This document shows, in pieces, positions 7,579-16,210 of a stretch of 19,401 nt of DNA. The DNA comes from JAFGSZ01 sp964492185 (lineage in GTDB: Bacteria; Bacteroidota; Bacteroidia; Bacteroidales; UBA10428). Location of the stretch: contig CAZBJH010000062.1 in assembly GCA_964492185.1 (NCBI GenBank), forward strand, positions 1 through 19,401. The letters are read 5' to 3'. A program made the translations under genes and the position numbers. How positions within the stretch are numbered: the first letter of the stretch is position 1; the number at the start of each line of letters is the position of its first letter. The notes below the pieces were generated by a model. That model ran no database searches. It saw only the letters and a list, made by a program, of their open reading frames with translations, and was not told the DNA's origin.

Positions 7579-8709
7579 ATGAAATTTGTTGTTTCCAGCA
7601 TTGACCTTTTGAATCACTTACAAAGTGTGAGCCGTGTGATCAGCTCAAAGAATACCCTTCCTATACTGGATAATTTCTTATTTACTCTCGGGGATAATCG
7701 TCTGGATATTACTGCTTCCGATCTCGAGTCCACATTAAATACATCAATGGAGCTTGAAAATACAACCGATTCAGGAAGTGTTGCCATTCCCGCACGATTG
7801 CTTACAGATACATTGAAGGAATTTCCCGACCAGCCCCTAACCTTTGATATTAATACTGACACCATGGGGGTCGTGATACATTCGGAAAACGGTCAGTTTA
7901 CCATAGTAGGCCAAAACGGATCTGATTTCCCCCAGGTCCCTGCAATTAAAGAGGACCAAAAAAGCGGATTTCAGGTTGATGCAGAAATACTTGAAAGTGG
8001 TATCACAAACACAATATTTGCCACTGCTGATGACGAATTAAGGCCTGTTATGAACGGTATATTCATTGAACTAGCATCCGATGAACTTACTTTTGTTGCT
8101 TCGGATGCACATAAATTAGTGAAGTATAAACGTAGTGATGTATCTGTTGATACGGATGCTTCTTTTATATTGCCAAAGAAACCCGCGGGCCTGCTGAAAA
8201 ACATACTTGCCAGGGAAAAGGGTCAGGTAGCTGTTGAGTTTGATGAAAAAAATGCCTTTTTCACTCTTCCTCACTACAAGTTGGTTTGCAGGCTTGTTGA
8301 TGGAAACTACCCAAGCTATAATGCTGTGATCCCTACCGAAAACCCGAATAAGATGATCATTGACAGGCTTAATTTTTACAATACCCTGAAAAGAGTCTCG
8401 GTATTCTCGAACCAGGCCAGCAATCTTATTAAGTTGCAGCTCTCCGGCAATCAACTCACGGTATCAGCCCAGGATATCGATTTTTCTATCTCAGCCTATG
8501 AAAGACTTAGCTGTCAATACGAAGGTGATGAAATGGACATTGGCTTCAAATCGGTCTTCCTTATAGAAATCCTTGCTAATCTAGAATCTTCGGATGTTGT
8601 TTTAGAGTTGTCCGACCCATCAAGGGCAGGCATATTACTCCCCCTGGAAAATGAAAATGAGAAAGAGGATGTATTAATGTTGTTAATGCCAATGATGATA
8701 AACAATTAG
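7579..8709 (+). CDS. dnaN: DNA polymerase III beta subunit (sliding clamp)
   Basis: A 376-residue protein spanning the usual three-domain clamp length. Typical signatures are visible: N-terminal MKFVVSSIDLLNHLQSVSRVI and NTLPILDNFLF, FTIVGQNGSDFPQVP, the domain-2 ASDAHKLVKY, CRLVDGNYPSYNAVIP, and a C-terminal LMLLMPMMI in the place of the usual LMPM/V tail that helps shape the peptide-binding pocket. It forms a ring dimer around DNA and tethers polymerase and repair enzymes. The gene is not beside dnaA here: it follows the gldFG locus and precedes a DEDDh exonuclease, a plausible functional partner. The start ATG matches the family's exact N-terminus. Confidence 0.98.
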   Translation: MKFVVSSIDLLNHLQSVSRVISSKNTLPILDNFLFTLGDNRLDITASDLESTLNTSMELENTTDSGSVAIPARLLTDTLKEFPDQPLTFDINTDTMGVVIHSENGQFTIVGQNGSDFPQVPAIKEDQKSGFQVDAEILESGITNTIFATADDELRPVMNGIFIELASDELTFVASDAHKLVKYKRSDVSVDTDASFILPKKPAGLLKNILAREKGQVAVEFDEKNAFFTLPHYKLVCRLVDGNYPSYNAVIPTENPNKMIIDRLNFYNTLKRVSVFSNQASNLIKLQLSGNQLTVSAQDIDFSISAYERLSCQYEGDEMDIGFKSVFLIEILANLESSDVVLELSDPSRAGILLPLENENEKEDVLMLLMPMMINN

Positions 8710-8780
8710 TTACAATTCAGAATCTTTTAACCGTAATTGGCGGGTTCGTTATTAAGCACGGCTAAATACAATACATTAAA

Positions 8781-9551
8781 ATGGATTTAAACCTGAAAAA
8801 TCCCCTGGTTTTCTTTGATCTTGAAACAACAGGGATTAATGTAGCTTCCGACAGGATAGTCGAAATTTCTTATCTTAAAATTTTTCCTAACGGAGATGAG
8901 GAAGCAAAAACAATGAAGATCAATCCGACAATAGCCATACCTGAACATTCTACACAGATACACGGTATTACGGATGAGGATGTTAAGGATTCACCAGCAT
9001 TTGCAGAGATCGCACAATCACTGGTAAATACATTTGAAGGATGTGACTTCGCGGGTTATAATTCGAATAAATTTGACGTCCCCCTACTGGCTGAAGAATT
9101 TCTGCGTGCAGGAGTAGATATGGAACTGAAAAAGCGAAAATTTATTGATGTACAGGTTATCTTTCACAAAAAGGAACAACGGACACTCAGCGCAGCTTAT
9201 AAATTCTATTGTGATAAAATACTTACCGATGCACACAGTGCCGAAGCGGATACTTATGCTACATTTGAGATATTAAAAGCACAACTCGACAGGTATACTG
9301 ACCTTGTAAATGATGTGGATGAATTATCAAAATTTTCAAGCCACAACCGGAATGTTGATTTTGCCGGCCGGATTGTTTATAATGACAAAGAGGAAGAGGT
9401 TTTTAATTTTGGAAAATATAAAGGTCAGAAGATAGTCGACGTGTTTCAAAAAGATCCTGCCTATTATAGCTGGATGATCAATAAAGATTTTCCGCTTTAT
9501 ACAAAAAAGGTGCTTACTTCTATTAAGCTGAGGGATGCTTTTAAAGGATAG
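8781..9551 (+). CDS. DEDDh 3'-5' exonuclease (DNA polymerase III epsilon-like)
   Basis: The 256-residue protein has all five DEDDh residues in order: D13 and E15 (FFDLETTG), D99 (NSNKFDVPLL), H152 and D157 (AHSAEADTYAT). These coordinate two metal ions for 3'-5' removal of nucleotides. After the exonuclease domain (residues 8 to about 170) comes a linker and a C-terminal module beginning FNFGKYKGQKI (208-218) and containing DPAYYSWM, a small domain often appended to bacterial exonucleases of this group. It lies 71 bases after dnaN. It may act as proofreading subunit or as a separate repair exonuclease; it lacks an obvious clamp-binding tail. Family assignment is strong, the exact role is open. 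Confidence 0.92.
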   Translation: MDLNLKNPLVFFDLETTGINVASDRIVEISYLKIFPNGDEEAKTMKINPTIAIPEHSTQIHGITDEDVKDSPAFAEIAQSLVNTFEGCDFAGYNSNKFDVPLLAEEFLRAGVDMELKKRKFIDVQVIFHKKEQRTLSAAYKFYCDKILTDAHSAEADTYATFEILKAQLDRYTDLVNDVDELSKFSSHNRNVDFAGRIVYNDKEEEVFNFGKYKGQKIVDVFQKDPAYYSWMINKDFPLYTKKVLTSIKLRDAFKG

Positions 9552-9626
9552 GGAAAGGTTAACCGATAACCGGTATGATAACCTGCCGGTGTACGTAACG
9601 GGATAATATTTCAAGTTTATATCACA

Positions 9627-10238
9627 ATGAAAATCATCTGCATAGGAAGGAACTACATTGATCATGCAAAAGAATTGAACAATCCTGTTCCTGATGAACC
9701 CATTTTTTTTATGAAGCCGGATTCATCAATTATCCTGAACAACCGCCCTTTCTTTCTCCCCGCATTTTCTCAGGAAGTTCATCATGAAGTTGAAATTGTA
9801 ATTAAGATCAACAGACTGGGGAAAAGTATAGAAAACCAATTCGCTCACCGTTATTTTAAAGAAATTGGCCTGGGGATAGATTTTACTGCCCGCGATCTGC
9901 AACGCAGGGAGGCTGCAGAAGGCAAACCATGGGAGATCGCAAAGGCATTTGACGGATCCGCTCCCATAAGCCGCTTTAATACTGTTGATCATTATTCTGA
10001 TATGACTGACATAAGCTTCAGGCTCGATATCAACGGAAAAACAGTTCAAAAAGGAAATACAAAGGATATGATCTTTTCTTCTGAAGATATCATATCATAT
10101 GTATCACGTTTCATAACACTCAAAATAGGAGATCTGATCTTTACAGGCACACCGGCAGGTGTAGGGCCTGTGGCAATAAATGACCACCTGGAAGGATATA
10201 TAGGTGACGAGAAAATGCTGGATTTTTATGTAAAATAG
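9627..10238 (+). CDS. Fumarylacetoacetate hydrolase (FAH)-family enzyme, FAHD1/YcgM-like
   Basis: A 203-residue single-domain FAH protein. The opening CIGRNYIDHAKELNNPVPDEP and FFMKPDSSII are characteristic of the FAHD1/YcgM branch. Metal ligands are visible as E54 and E56 in the HHEVEIV segment and D85 in GIGIDFTARDLQ-type context (here LGIDFTARDLQ), and the C-terminal IFTGTPAGVGPV loop is present. Members cleave acylpyruvates or decarboxylate oxaloacetate; sequence alone does not decide the substrate. It sits 75 bases after the exonuclease gene on the same strand. Its last 13 bases overlap the 3' end of the convergent HD-domain gene. The short size is normal for this branch. Confidence 0.9.
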   Translation: MKIICIGRNYIDHAKELNNPVPDEPIFFMKPDSSIILNNRPFFLPAFSQEVHHEVEIVIKINRLGKSIENQFAHRYFKEIGLGIDFTARDLQRREAAEGKPWEIAKAFDGSAPISRFNTVDHYSDMTDISFRLDINGKTVQKGNTKDMIFSSEDIISYVSRFITLKIGDLIFTGTPAGVGPVAINDHLEGYIGDEKMLDFYVK

Positions 10239-11089
10239 TATTCGGACATTGTATTACCTGAAACCAACTCGTTTAAAAAACGGGTAAAAAAAGATTTGGA
10301 AAATTTACTGTCTGAATATTTCCCGGCTTCCCTCGCTACCAATCCGGGATCCTTTTTATCTTTCAAAATCCTGCGCTCAATAATATTCATAACCGGTATT
10401 GCACCATGTTCTGTCTTTGCATAATGTTCATCAGCCTGTTCCTTTTTCAGCCTTATAAAAAAATCCCGGGTATAACGGGCTTTCTCCTCCTGATTCTTTT
10501 TCAATCTTTCCAATCCCCCGAATTTCTCATCAAAATGGTGAAAACGCGTATCCAGGTTACTGATAACCCTGTCCGGCAATTCAGCATGTGATATCCCGCG
10601 AAGAAGATAGATCTCCAAATACCGGAATACCCCAATCGCACCAAATGCATCCATATCATCACCTGCAGTTAATATTGAGTATATGCTGCTTTTACCCGGA
10701 TTCACAGATTGCTTTCTTACATGCATTTTATCATCATGGTGCTCTATGGCTTCAAGCATTTCAGTATTTGACGCCATCATTCCCGGATATCTCTCTCTTA
10801 AAAAACGCTCGCACAAAACCCTGCTCATACGCCCGTGATTCTCACCAACAGTAACCGAGAGACCGATATCATGGAAAAAAACAGCAATCATCATTTGCCC
10901 CAGCCGGTGCTCAGAGAATTCATAACCCTGCAAATAAAGTTCGTATAATATTTCTTTCACATAAATCCAAACCCTGTGATGATGAGTCTGATCATGTGAC
11001 GGAAGCCACTTACTGCTAAAGGCAGAATGGTTATATTCGTAAAGGATGTTAAGCCATTCTGTTTCGACCTTTCGAATCAATTTCTCCAT
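10226..11089 (-). CDS. HD-domain metal-dependent phosphohydrolase of unknown substrate
   Basis: A 287-residue cytoplasmic protein with the HD-superfamily pattern: H36 (HHHRV), H73-D74 (FFHDIG), H117-H118-D119 and D144/D145 (TAGDDMDAFG). These are consistent with a metal-dependent phosphohydrolase. There is no second catalytic domain, RelA/SpoT synthetase region or sensor domain. The C-terminal third (from about residue 180) is charged and predicted helical, with SKSFFTRFLNEL near the end. It begins 13 bases after the pyruvate kinase stop, so the two are probably cotranscribed. Its 3' end overlaps the convergent FAH-family gene. Possible substrates include nucleotides or signalling nucleotides, but none can be inferred from sequence. 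Confidence 0.8.
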   Translation of the reverse strand: MEKLIRKVETEWLNILYEYNHSAFSSKWLPSHDQTHHHRVWIYVKEILYELYLQGYEFSEHRLGQMMIAVFFHDIGLSVTVGENHGRMSRVLCERFLRERYPGMMASNTEMLEAIEHHDDKMHVRKQSVNPGKSSIYSILTAGDDMDAFGAIGVFRYLEIYLLRGISHAELPDRVISNLDTRFHHFDEKFGGLERLKKNQEEKARYTRDFFIRLKKEQADEHYAKTEHGAIPVMNIIERRILKDKKDPGLVAREAGKYSDSKFSKSFFTRFLNELVSGNTMSEYYFT

Positions 11090-11102
11090 AAGTTACCGTC
11101 AA

Positions 11103-12542
11103 TCATTCAATAGTAGAGATTTTTAGAACATTCACAAGATCACTTTGCAACTCGGGAAGACTGCCCAGATGTACGATCACATCACCTTTCTGCACGATAT
11201 TATGTTCTTTCAGTGTTTCCATGGATTGTTCAATAGCATCGTTCACAGATTTATATGATTCCAGGTAATAAGATTCAACCCCCCATACAAGGGATAATTT
11301 TCTGATAGTCTTTTTGCCTGATGTAAAAGCAAATATTTTTGTTCGCGGCCTGTTGCTTGATATATATGTAGCTGTCAGCCCCCCCGCGGTAAAGGTAACA
11401 ATCGCTTTGGCACCGGTAACATCTGCCATTTTTGTTGCATGATAACTCACCATATCAGCAAGAAAGGAAGGTGATTCATATTCAGGTTGGTGATATTGCT
11501 TCCTGTCAAATTCAGTCTGTTCTGCAAAATCTATAATACTTTGCATAGCTTTGACGGCAGCTAAGGGATATGTGCCTACTGATGTTTCTGCGCTTAACAT
11601 CAGTGTGTCAGCCCCGTCATAAACAGCATTGGCAACGTCACTCACCTCGGCCCTGGTAGGCCTGAAATTACTGATCATACTTTCCAGCATTTGTGTAGCA
11701 ATTATGACAGGTTTTGATTGTTGTATACATTTCCTTACAATGCACTTCTGATGATAAGGCACTTCGTCAAAAGGGACTTCGACACCCAGATCTCCCCTTG
11801 CAATCATTATCGCATCGGTTTCCTTTATAATCGCATCAATATCCCTCAGTGCTTCAGGTTTTTCGATCTTTGCTACAATGCCTGCTTCCATACCTTCTTT
11901 TTCAATCATCTTTCTCAGATTATGAATATCAACAGCCTCCCTGACAAAAGACAGGCCTATCCAGTCAATATCCATACCGGCAAGAAACCCGATATCCTGA
12001 ATATCCTTTTCTGTAAGACTGGGTAAAGAAATTTTGGTATTGGGCAGATTAACACCTTTACGGGACGACAATTTTCCACCATGAACCACCTCGGCTGTAA
12101 CACGGTTTTTTCTGTTGGTTTCGATAACCCTTAAACTGATCTTTCCATCATCTATCAATATTTTATCATTGATATTAACATTAACGGGGAAATCAGAATA
12201 ATTCAGGAAAAGACGATTTTCATCTCCTGTACACTCCTCGGTCACCATCTCAATAGTATTGCCCTGAAGCAGAACTATCAAATCATTCTTTACCTGCCCT
12301 ATCCTGATCTTGGGCCCCTGCAAATCAACCAGAACAGCAATTTGCATATTAAGTTCATCATTCAGCTCATGGATTCGCCTTATTACCCGCGCATGCTCTT
12401 CGTGTGTCCCATGGGAAAAATTCAACCGGCATACGTCTATACCCTCTATGAACATTTCCCTTAACATATCTTTTGCAGAAGTTGCAGGCCCTATTGTTGC
12501 AATGATCTTAGTTCTTGATTTACTGACCGCGGAAATTGACAT
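11103..12542 (-). CDS. pyk: Pyruvate kinase
   Basis: A 479-residue protein with the full pyruvate kinase set: TKIIATIGPAT (residues 11-21), CRLNFSHG (38-45), the B-domain start after VDLQGPKIRIG, the catalytic-lysine segment VAKIEKPEAL, the signature IMIARGDLGVE around residues 245-255, and ATQMLESMI followed by PTRAEVSDVANAVYDG. It transfers phosphate from phosphoenolpyruvate to ADP, the last step of glycolysis. The C-terminal domain is complete (GDVIVHLGSLPEL). No extra PEP-utiliser domain is present, unlike in some Bacillus enzymes. It is the first gene of a unit with the HD-domain hydrolase, and diverges from the MATE gene across 123 bases that hold both promoters. Confidence 0.97.
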   Translation of the reverse strand: MSISAVSKSRTKIIATIGPATSAKDMLREMFIEGIDVCRLNFSHGTHEEHARVIRRIHELNDELNMQIAVLVDLQGPKIRIGQVKNDLIVLLQGNTIEMVTEECTGDENRLFLNYSDFPVNVNINDKILIDDGKISLRVIETNRKNRVTAEVVHGGKLSSRKGVNLPNTKISLPSLTEKDIQDIGFLAGMDIDWIGLSFVREAVDIHNLRKMIEKEGMEAGIVAKIEKPEALRDIDAIIKETDAIMIARGDLGVEVPFDEVPYHQKCIVRKCIQQSKPVIIATQMLESMISNFRPTRAEVSDVANAVYDGADTLMLSAETSVGTYPLAAVKAMQSIIDFAEQTEFDRKQYHQPEYESPSFLADMVSYHATKMADVTGAKAIVTFTAGGLTATYISSNRPRTKIFAFTSGKKTIRKLSLVWGVESYYLESYKSVNDAIEQSMETLKEHNIVQKGDVIVHLGSLPELQSDLVNVLKISTIE

Positions 12543-12599
12543 ATTATATATTATTATGTTGCATAAAGATAATTTAAAATGATGTAAATGATCTGCAAA

Positions 12600-12628
12600 T
12601 TGAAGTCATTAATTTTGTCACTACTTTG
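12600..12628 (+). promoter_or_regulatory. Possible promoter for the MATE gene
   Basis: ATTG (-33-like, ending at 12602) is followed after 19 bases by TACTTTG (12622-12628), one base shorter than the Bacteroidota -7 consensus TAnnTTTG. Transcription would start near 12635, about 30 bases before ATG 12666. The match is imperfect. Confidence 0.3.
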
Positions 12629-12665
12629 AAAATGCTGACCTTTATGAATTCTTTTGGGGAATTAG

Positions 12666-14066
12666 ATGAAAGACTTAACTAGCGGTAACGAACGAAAGCT
12701 AATCCTGAATTTTGCCACCCCCATGTTACTGGGAAATATTTTTCAGCAGCTGTATAATATTGTAGACAGCATCATAGTAGGCAATTTTATCGGGAAAGAG
12801 GCGCTGGCAGCTGTAGGAGCATCATTCCCAATTATTTTTGCTCTTATATCATTTATTATAGGAATAGCTTCAGGGGGAACCATTGTAATAGCGCAGTATT
12901 TTGGTGCACGTGATTATGACATGGTACGAAAGGCAGTCGGGACAATTTATATATTTATTTTTGTTTCTTCCCTTTTACTTACAATTATAGGCATTACATT
13001 CAGTGATGAAATTTTTCAGATAATCAGGCTTCCCGCGGCTGTTGTTCCTGAAGCAAAGATCTATCTTAACACTTTTCTGCTTGGTCTGGTGATATTTTTC
13101 GGATTTAACGCGACAAGTGCAATACTGAGAGGATTGGGAGATTCAAAAACACCTTTGTATTTCCTGATAATCGCCACCATTTTTAACGTACTGTTCGACC
13201 TGTTATTTATTGTTGTCTTTAAATGGGGTATTCGCGGCGCCGCCCTGGCAACTGTTATTTCGCAGGGAGGAGCCTTTATAACTGCAATAATCTATCTGAA
13301 TAAAACACATAAAATAGTAAAATTCAATCTTGGCACCTTCGTCTTTAATAAGACTATTTTCCTGCAGAGTTTTCGCATCGGTCTCCCCACGGGCTTTCAG
13401 CAAACATTTGTTGCACTGGGAATGATGGCGCTGTTCAGAATTGTAAATCAATTCGGCACCAACGTGGTAGCTGCATATTCGGTAGCCGGAAGAATTGATC
13501 ATCTTGCCACTCTTCCCGCCATGAATTTTGGACAGGCCTTGTCCACATTTGTCGGGCAAAATCTCGGTGCAAAAAAAATGGACAGAATAAAAGCCGGTAT
13601 GGTGGCAACCCTGAAGATGTCTGCATTAGTCAGTATAATTGCCAGTGCTTTTATCATCCTGTTCAGGTATCAGTTGATGGGATTGTTTACAAATGACAAA
13701 ATGGTTATTGAGATTGGTGTTCAGTACCTGATCATTGTAGGTTCATTTTATATCATATTCAGTACCATGTTCGCGTTTAACGGTGTATTGCGTGGTGCAG
13801 GGGCTACACTGGTGCCAATGTTCATAACACTTATATCCCTGTGGGTAATCAGAGTGCCTGCAGCAGCATTATTATCAGGCAGAATGCTTAACACTTTTCA
13901 ACAATGGGGTATGTCCCCCGAACTTCACCCCATATTCAGCGGCAGTATGGCCGAAACAGGAATATGGTGGGCCGTCCCGCTTGGCTGGTTTCTCGGCCTG
14001 ATACTTTCCTTCCTGTACTTCCTTTCCGGCAAATGGAAGAAAAAAGGAGTGGTAAGGGAAAAGTGA
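12666..14066 (+). CDS. MATE-family efflux transporter
   Basis: A 466-residue inner-membrane protein with about twelve hydrophobic segments in two related halves. Diagnostic stretches are ATPMLLGNIFQQLYNIVDSIIVGNFIG near the N-terminus, ASGGTIVIAQYFGA, SAILRGLGDSKTPLYF at the end of the first half, and the second-half equivalents GLPTGFQQTFVALG, VGQNLGAKKMDRIKAG and NGVLRGAGATLVP. MATE proteins export cationic or amphipathic compounds using Na+ or H+ gradients; the substrate cannot be read from sequence. A GGGGA stretch lies just before ATG 12666. It is transcribed away from pyk. A basic tail (KWKKKGVVREK) ends the protein, as expected for a cytoplasmic C-terminus. Confidence 0.95.
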   Translation: MKDLTSGNERKLILNFATPMLLGNIFQQLYNIVDSIIVGNFIGKEALAAVGASFPIIFALISFIIGIASGGTIVIAQYFGARDYDMVRKAVGTIYIFIFVSSLLLTIIGITFSDEIFQIIRLPAAVVPEAKIYLNTFLLGLVIFFGFNATSAILRGLGDSKTPLYFLIIATIFNVLFDLLFIVVFKWGIRGAALATVISQGGAFITAIIYLNKTHKIVKFNLGTFVFNKTIFLQSFRIGLPTGFQQTFVALGMMALFRIVNQFGTNVVAAYSVAGRIDHLATLPAMNFGQALSTFVGQNLGAKKMDRIKAGMVATLKMSALVSIIASAFIILFRYQLMGLFTNDKMVIEIGVQYLIIVGSFYIIFSTMFAFNGVLRGAGATLVPMFITLISLWVIRVPAAALLSGRMLNTFQQWGMSPELHPIFSGSMAETGIWWAVPLGWFLGLILSFLYFLSGKWKKKGVVREK

Positions 14067-14139
14067 AATTGTATATGGTAAATGTTTCAATAAACGTTGT
14101 GTGATGAATGCAAAATTCTTTCTTGTAATAATATAATCT

Positions 14140-14147
14140 TATATTTG
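14140..14147 (+). promoter_or_regulatory. Putative -7 promoter box for yicC-gmk-nadD
   Basis: TATATTTG fits the Bacteroidota -7 consensus TAnnTTTG exactly and lies 22 bases before ATG 14170, giving a leader of about 15 bases. A TTG at 14123-14125 is closer than the usual -33 spacing, so the upstream element is uncertain. Confidence 0.45.
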
Positions 14148-14169
14148 CCCAATATATAAAAAAAGGCTC

Positions 14170-15045
14170 ATGATCAAATCAATGACAGGTTATGGAAGAG
14201 GTATTTGCAAACTGAGCGATAAGACAATTACTACTGAGATCAAATCATTGAACAGCAAGCAAACTGATATCTATACCCGGATGCCAAATATTTACAAAGA
14301 AAAGGACCTTGACATCAGGAATGAAATATCAGCCAAACTTCAAAGAGGCAAGATCGAATGTATCATCAGTATTGAATATGAAAAGGAAGACCAGGCAGCC
14401 AGGATCAATACTGAAGTAGTGAAGGCATATTTTGATCAGCTCAAAGAAATAAGTACCCGGCTTGACTTACCCGTGAATGAATCACTTTTACCGTCTATTC
14501 TGCGCCTGCCCGAATCATTTTCCACGGAAAAAGATGAATTTAATGAAGAAGAATGGCAGGAAATACTGGATCAGATTAAATCTGTTTTGGATGAAGTTAA
14601 TGATTTCAGGAGCCAGGAGGGTAATGCACTGGAAAAGGACATACGTTCAAGAATAAAGAATATTGAAACCTGCCTCATTGAAATTCAGCCTTATGAACAA
14701 ACACGTATTGAGAACATACGTAAAAAAATAAATGACAGCATCCTTGAGCTTAAAAATTCAGAAAACATTGATCAAAACCGTTTTGAACAGGAATTGATAT
14801 ATTATCTTGAACGTTTGGATATTACCGAAGAGAAAGTCCGTCTGGATAACCATTGTAAATATTTCCTTGAAGTTATGGATGAACCCGGACCGGTAGGAAA
14901 AAAACTTGCTTTTGTATCACAGGAGATCGGAAGAGAGATAAATACCATTGGTTCAAAAGCCAATAATTCAGATATACAACATTTGGTGATAAAAATGAAG
15001 GATGAACTGGAAAAAATAAAAGAACAGGTAATGAACATATTATAA
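14170..15045 (+). CDS. yicC: YicC/YloC-family endoribonuclease
   Basis: The 291-residue protein begins with MIKSMTGYGRG, the family hallmark, followed by EIKSLNSKQTDIYTRMP. A long charged, mostly helical middle (about residues 75-225) follows, and the C-terminal KLAFVSQEIGREINTIGSKANNSD region (about 250-273) is strongly conserved. Length matches the family. In E. coli and Bacillus, members act as endoribonucleases affecting small-RNA turnover and stationary-phase survival. It is the first gene of a tight three-gene unit with gmk (8 bases later) and nadD, an arrangement widely seen for yicC and gmk. The start ATG is fixed by the conserved N-terminus. Confidence 0.95.
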   Translation: MIKSMTGYGRGICKLSDKTITTEIKSLNSKQTDIYTRMPNIYKEKDLDIRNEISAKLQRGKIECIISIEYEKEDQAARINTEVVKAYFDQLKEISTRLDLPVNESLLPSILRLPESFSTEKDEFNEEEWQEILDQIKSVLDEVNDFRSQEGNALEKDIRSRIKNIETCLIEIQPYEQTRIENIRKKINDSILELKNSENIDQNRFEQELIYYLERLDITEEKVRLDNHCKYFLEVMDEPGPVGKKLAFVSQEIGREINTIGSKANNSDIQHLVIKMKDELEKIKEQVMNIL

Positions 15046-15053
15046 ATAAAAAA

Positions 15054-15620
15054 ATGGCAGGAAAAGTTATAATTATATCGGGGCCCTCAGCAGCAGGCAA
15101 AACATCAATAGTAAATCATCTCAAAAGCATTGATGATTTTCAATTGGTGTTTTCCATCTCGGCTACAAGCCGGCCAAAACGCGAAGGTGAAGAGGATGGC
15201 AGGGATTATTATTTTATGAGCATTGATAAATTCAGGAACAGGATTGAAGAAAACGAATTTATAGAATGGGAAGAAGTTTATAAGAACAACTATTACGGTA
15301 CACTGAAAATGGAGATCAACAGGATAAGGGGTAATCATAAAAATGTGTTGTTTGATGTTGATGTTGCCGGTGCAATGAGCCTGAAGCGCCACTTTAAAAC
15401 AGATGCACTTGCGTTGTTTATCCAACCACCATCAACTGAGGAACTAAAAAACAGGTTGTATAGCAGGGGGCTTGATAAAGAGGAGGATATCTCAAAACGT
15501 CTGCGAAAGGCAAAATACGAACTGACTTATGCCCGAAAGTTTGATAAAGCGATTGACAATGAAAATCTCAACACAGCAAAACAGGAAGCTGAAAATGCTG
15601 TCAGGGAATTTTTAAATTAA
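15054..15620 (+). CDS. gmk: Guanylate kinase
   Basis: A 188-residue enzyme with the P-loop GPSAAGKT (residues 10-17), then SISATSRPKREGEEDGRDYYFMS (the GMP-binding region with the typical TSRxxRxGE..G.DY pattern), FIEWEEVYKNNYYGT, and the VLFDVDVAGAMSLK segment. The C-terminal part has the lid-like SRGLDKEEDISKRLRKA. It phosphorylates GMP to GDP with ATP. Length and motif order are normal for bacterial guanylate kinases. It sits 8 bases after yicC and 17 bases before nadD, consistent with one transcript. Confidence 0.97.
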   Translation: MAGKVIIISGPSAAGKTSIVNHLKSIDDFQLVFSISATSRPKREGEEDGRDYYFMSIDKFRNRIEENEFIEWEEVYKNNYYGTLKMEINRIRGNHKNVLFDVDVAGAMSLKRHFKTDALALFIQPPSTEELKNRLYSRGLDKEEDISKRLRKAKYELTYARKFDKAIDNENLNTAKQEAENAVREFLN

Positions 15621-15637
15621 TAAGTATTGCAAATAAA

Positions 15638-16210
15638 ATGAAGGTAGGCTTATTTTTCGGATCATTCAATCCTGTACATATCGGTCACTTAGTAATTGCC
15701 AATTATATGGTTGAATTCACTGATATTGAGCAGCTTTGGTTTGTTATCAGCCCGCAAAATCCCTTAAAGAAGAAAAAGACACTACTGTCTGACTTTGACC
15801 GGTATGACCTGCTTGAAAAAGCAATCGGCAAACAGGACAAATACCGGATAAGCGATGTGGAGTTCAATATGCCAAAACCTTCTTTTACCATAGATACACT
15901 AACCTATCTTAAAGAACGTCATCCAAATAATGAATTTATTCTGATCATGGGATCAGACAGTCTTGTGAATTTTCACAAATGGAAAAACTACAGGGAGATA
16001 ATTTCATCTTATCAGCGTTATGTTTATCCCAGACCCGGAACAGATAAACGTTTTTGTGAGCAGGCAGAAAACATAAAAACGGTTGATGCCCCCCTTATGG
16101 AGATATCATCCAGCTTTATAAGGAAAACCATTAAAGAGGAAAAAGATCTGTATTATTTCCTTCCCGAAAAAGTATACCAGTATATTGAAAAAATGGGATT
16201 TTATAAATAA
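15638..16210 (+). CDS. nadD: Nicotinate-nucleotide adenylyltransferase
   Basis: A 190-residue nucleotidyltransferase with the N-terminal GLFFGSFNPVHIGH (HxGH at 14-17), which binds ATP, and the C-terminal ISSSFIR motif near residues 156-162. The intermediate FILIMGSDSLVNFHKWKNY segment is typical of NadD. It adenylates nicotinate mononucleotide to nicotinate adenine dinucleotide in NAD synthesis. It is the last gene of the yicC-gmk-nadD unit; the region after it is non-coding and highly structured. Confidence 0.97.
   Translation: MKVGLFFGSFNPVHIGHLVIANYMVEFTDIEQLWFVISPQNPLKKKKTLLSDFDRYDLLEKAIGKQDKYRISDVEFNMPKPSFTIDTLTYLKERHPNNEFILIMGSDSLVNFHKWKNYREIISSYQRYVYPRPGTDKRFCEQAENIKTVDAPLMEISSSFIRKTIKEEKDLYYFLPEKVYQYIEKMGFYK

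Noticed and set aside
10226..11089. RelA/SpoT-type signalling enzyme
   Set aside because: Only the HD hydrolase motifs are present; there is no synthetase, TGS or ACT region, so a (p)ppGpp role cannot be claimed.
13203..13559. Open frame of 118 codons on the minus strand
   Set aside because: It is antisense to the MATE gene and has low-complexity, non-family sequence.
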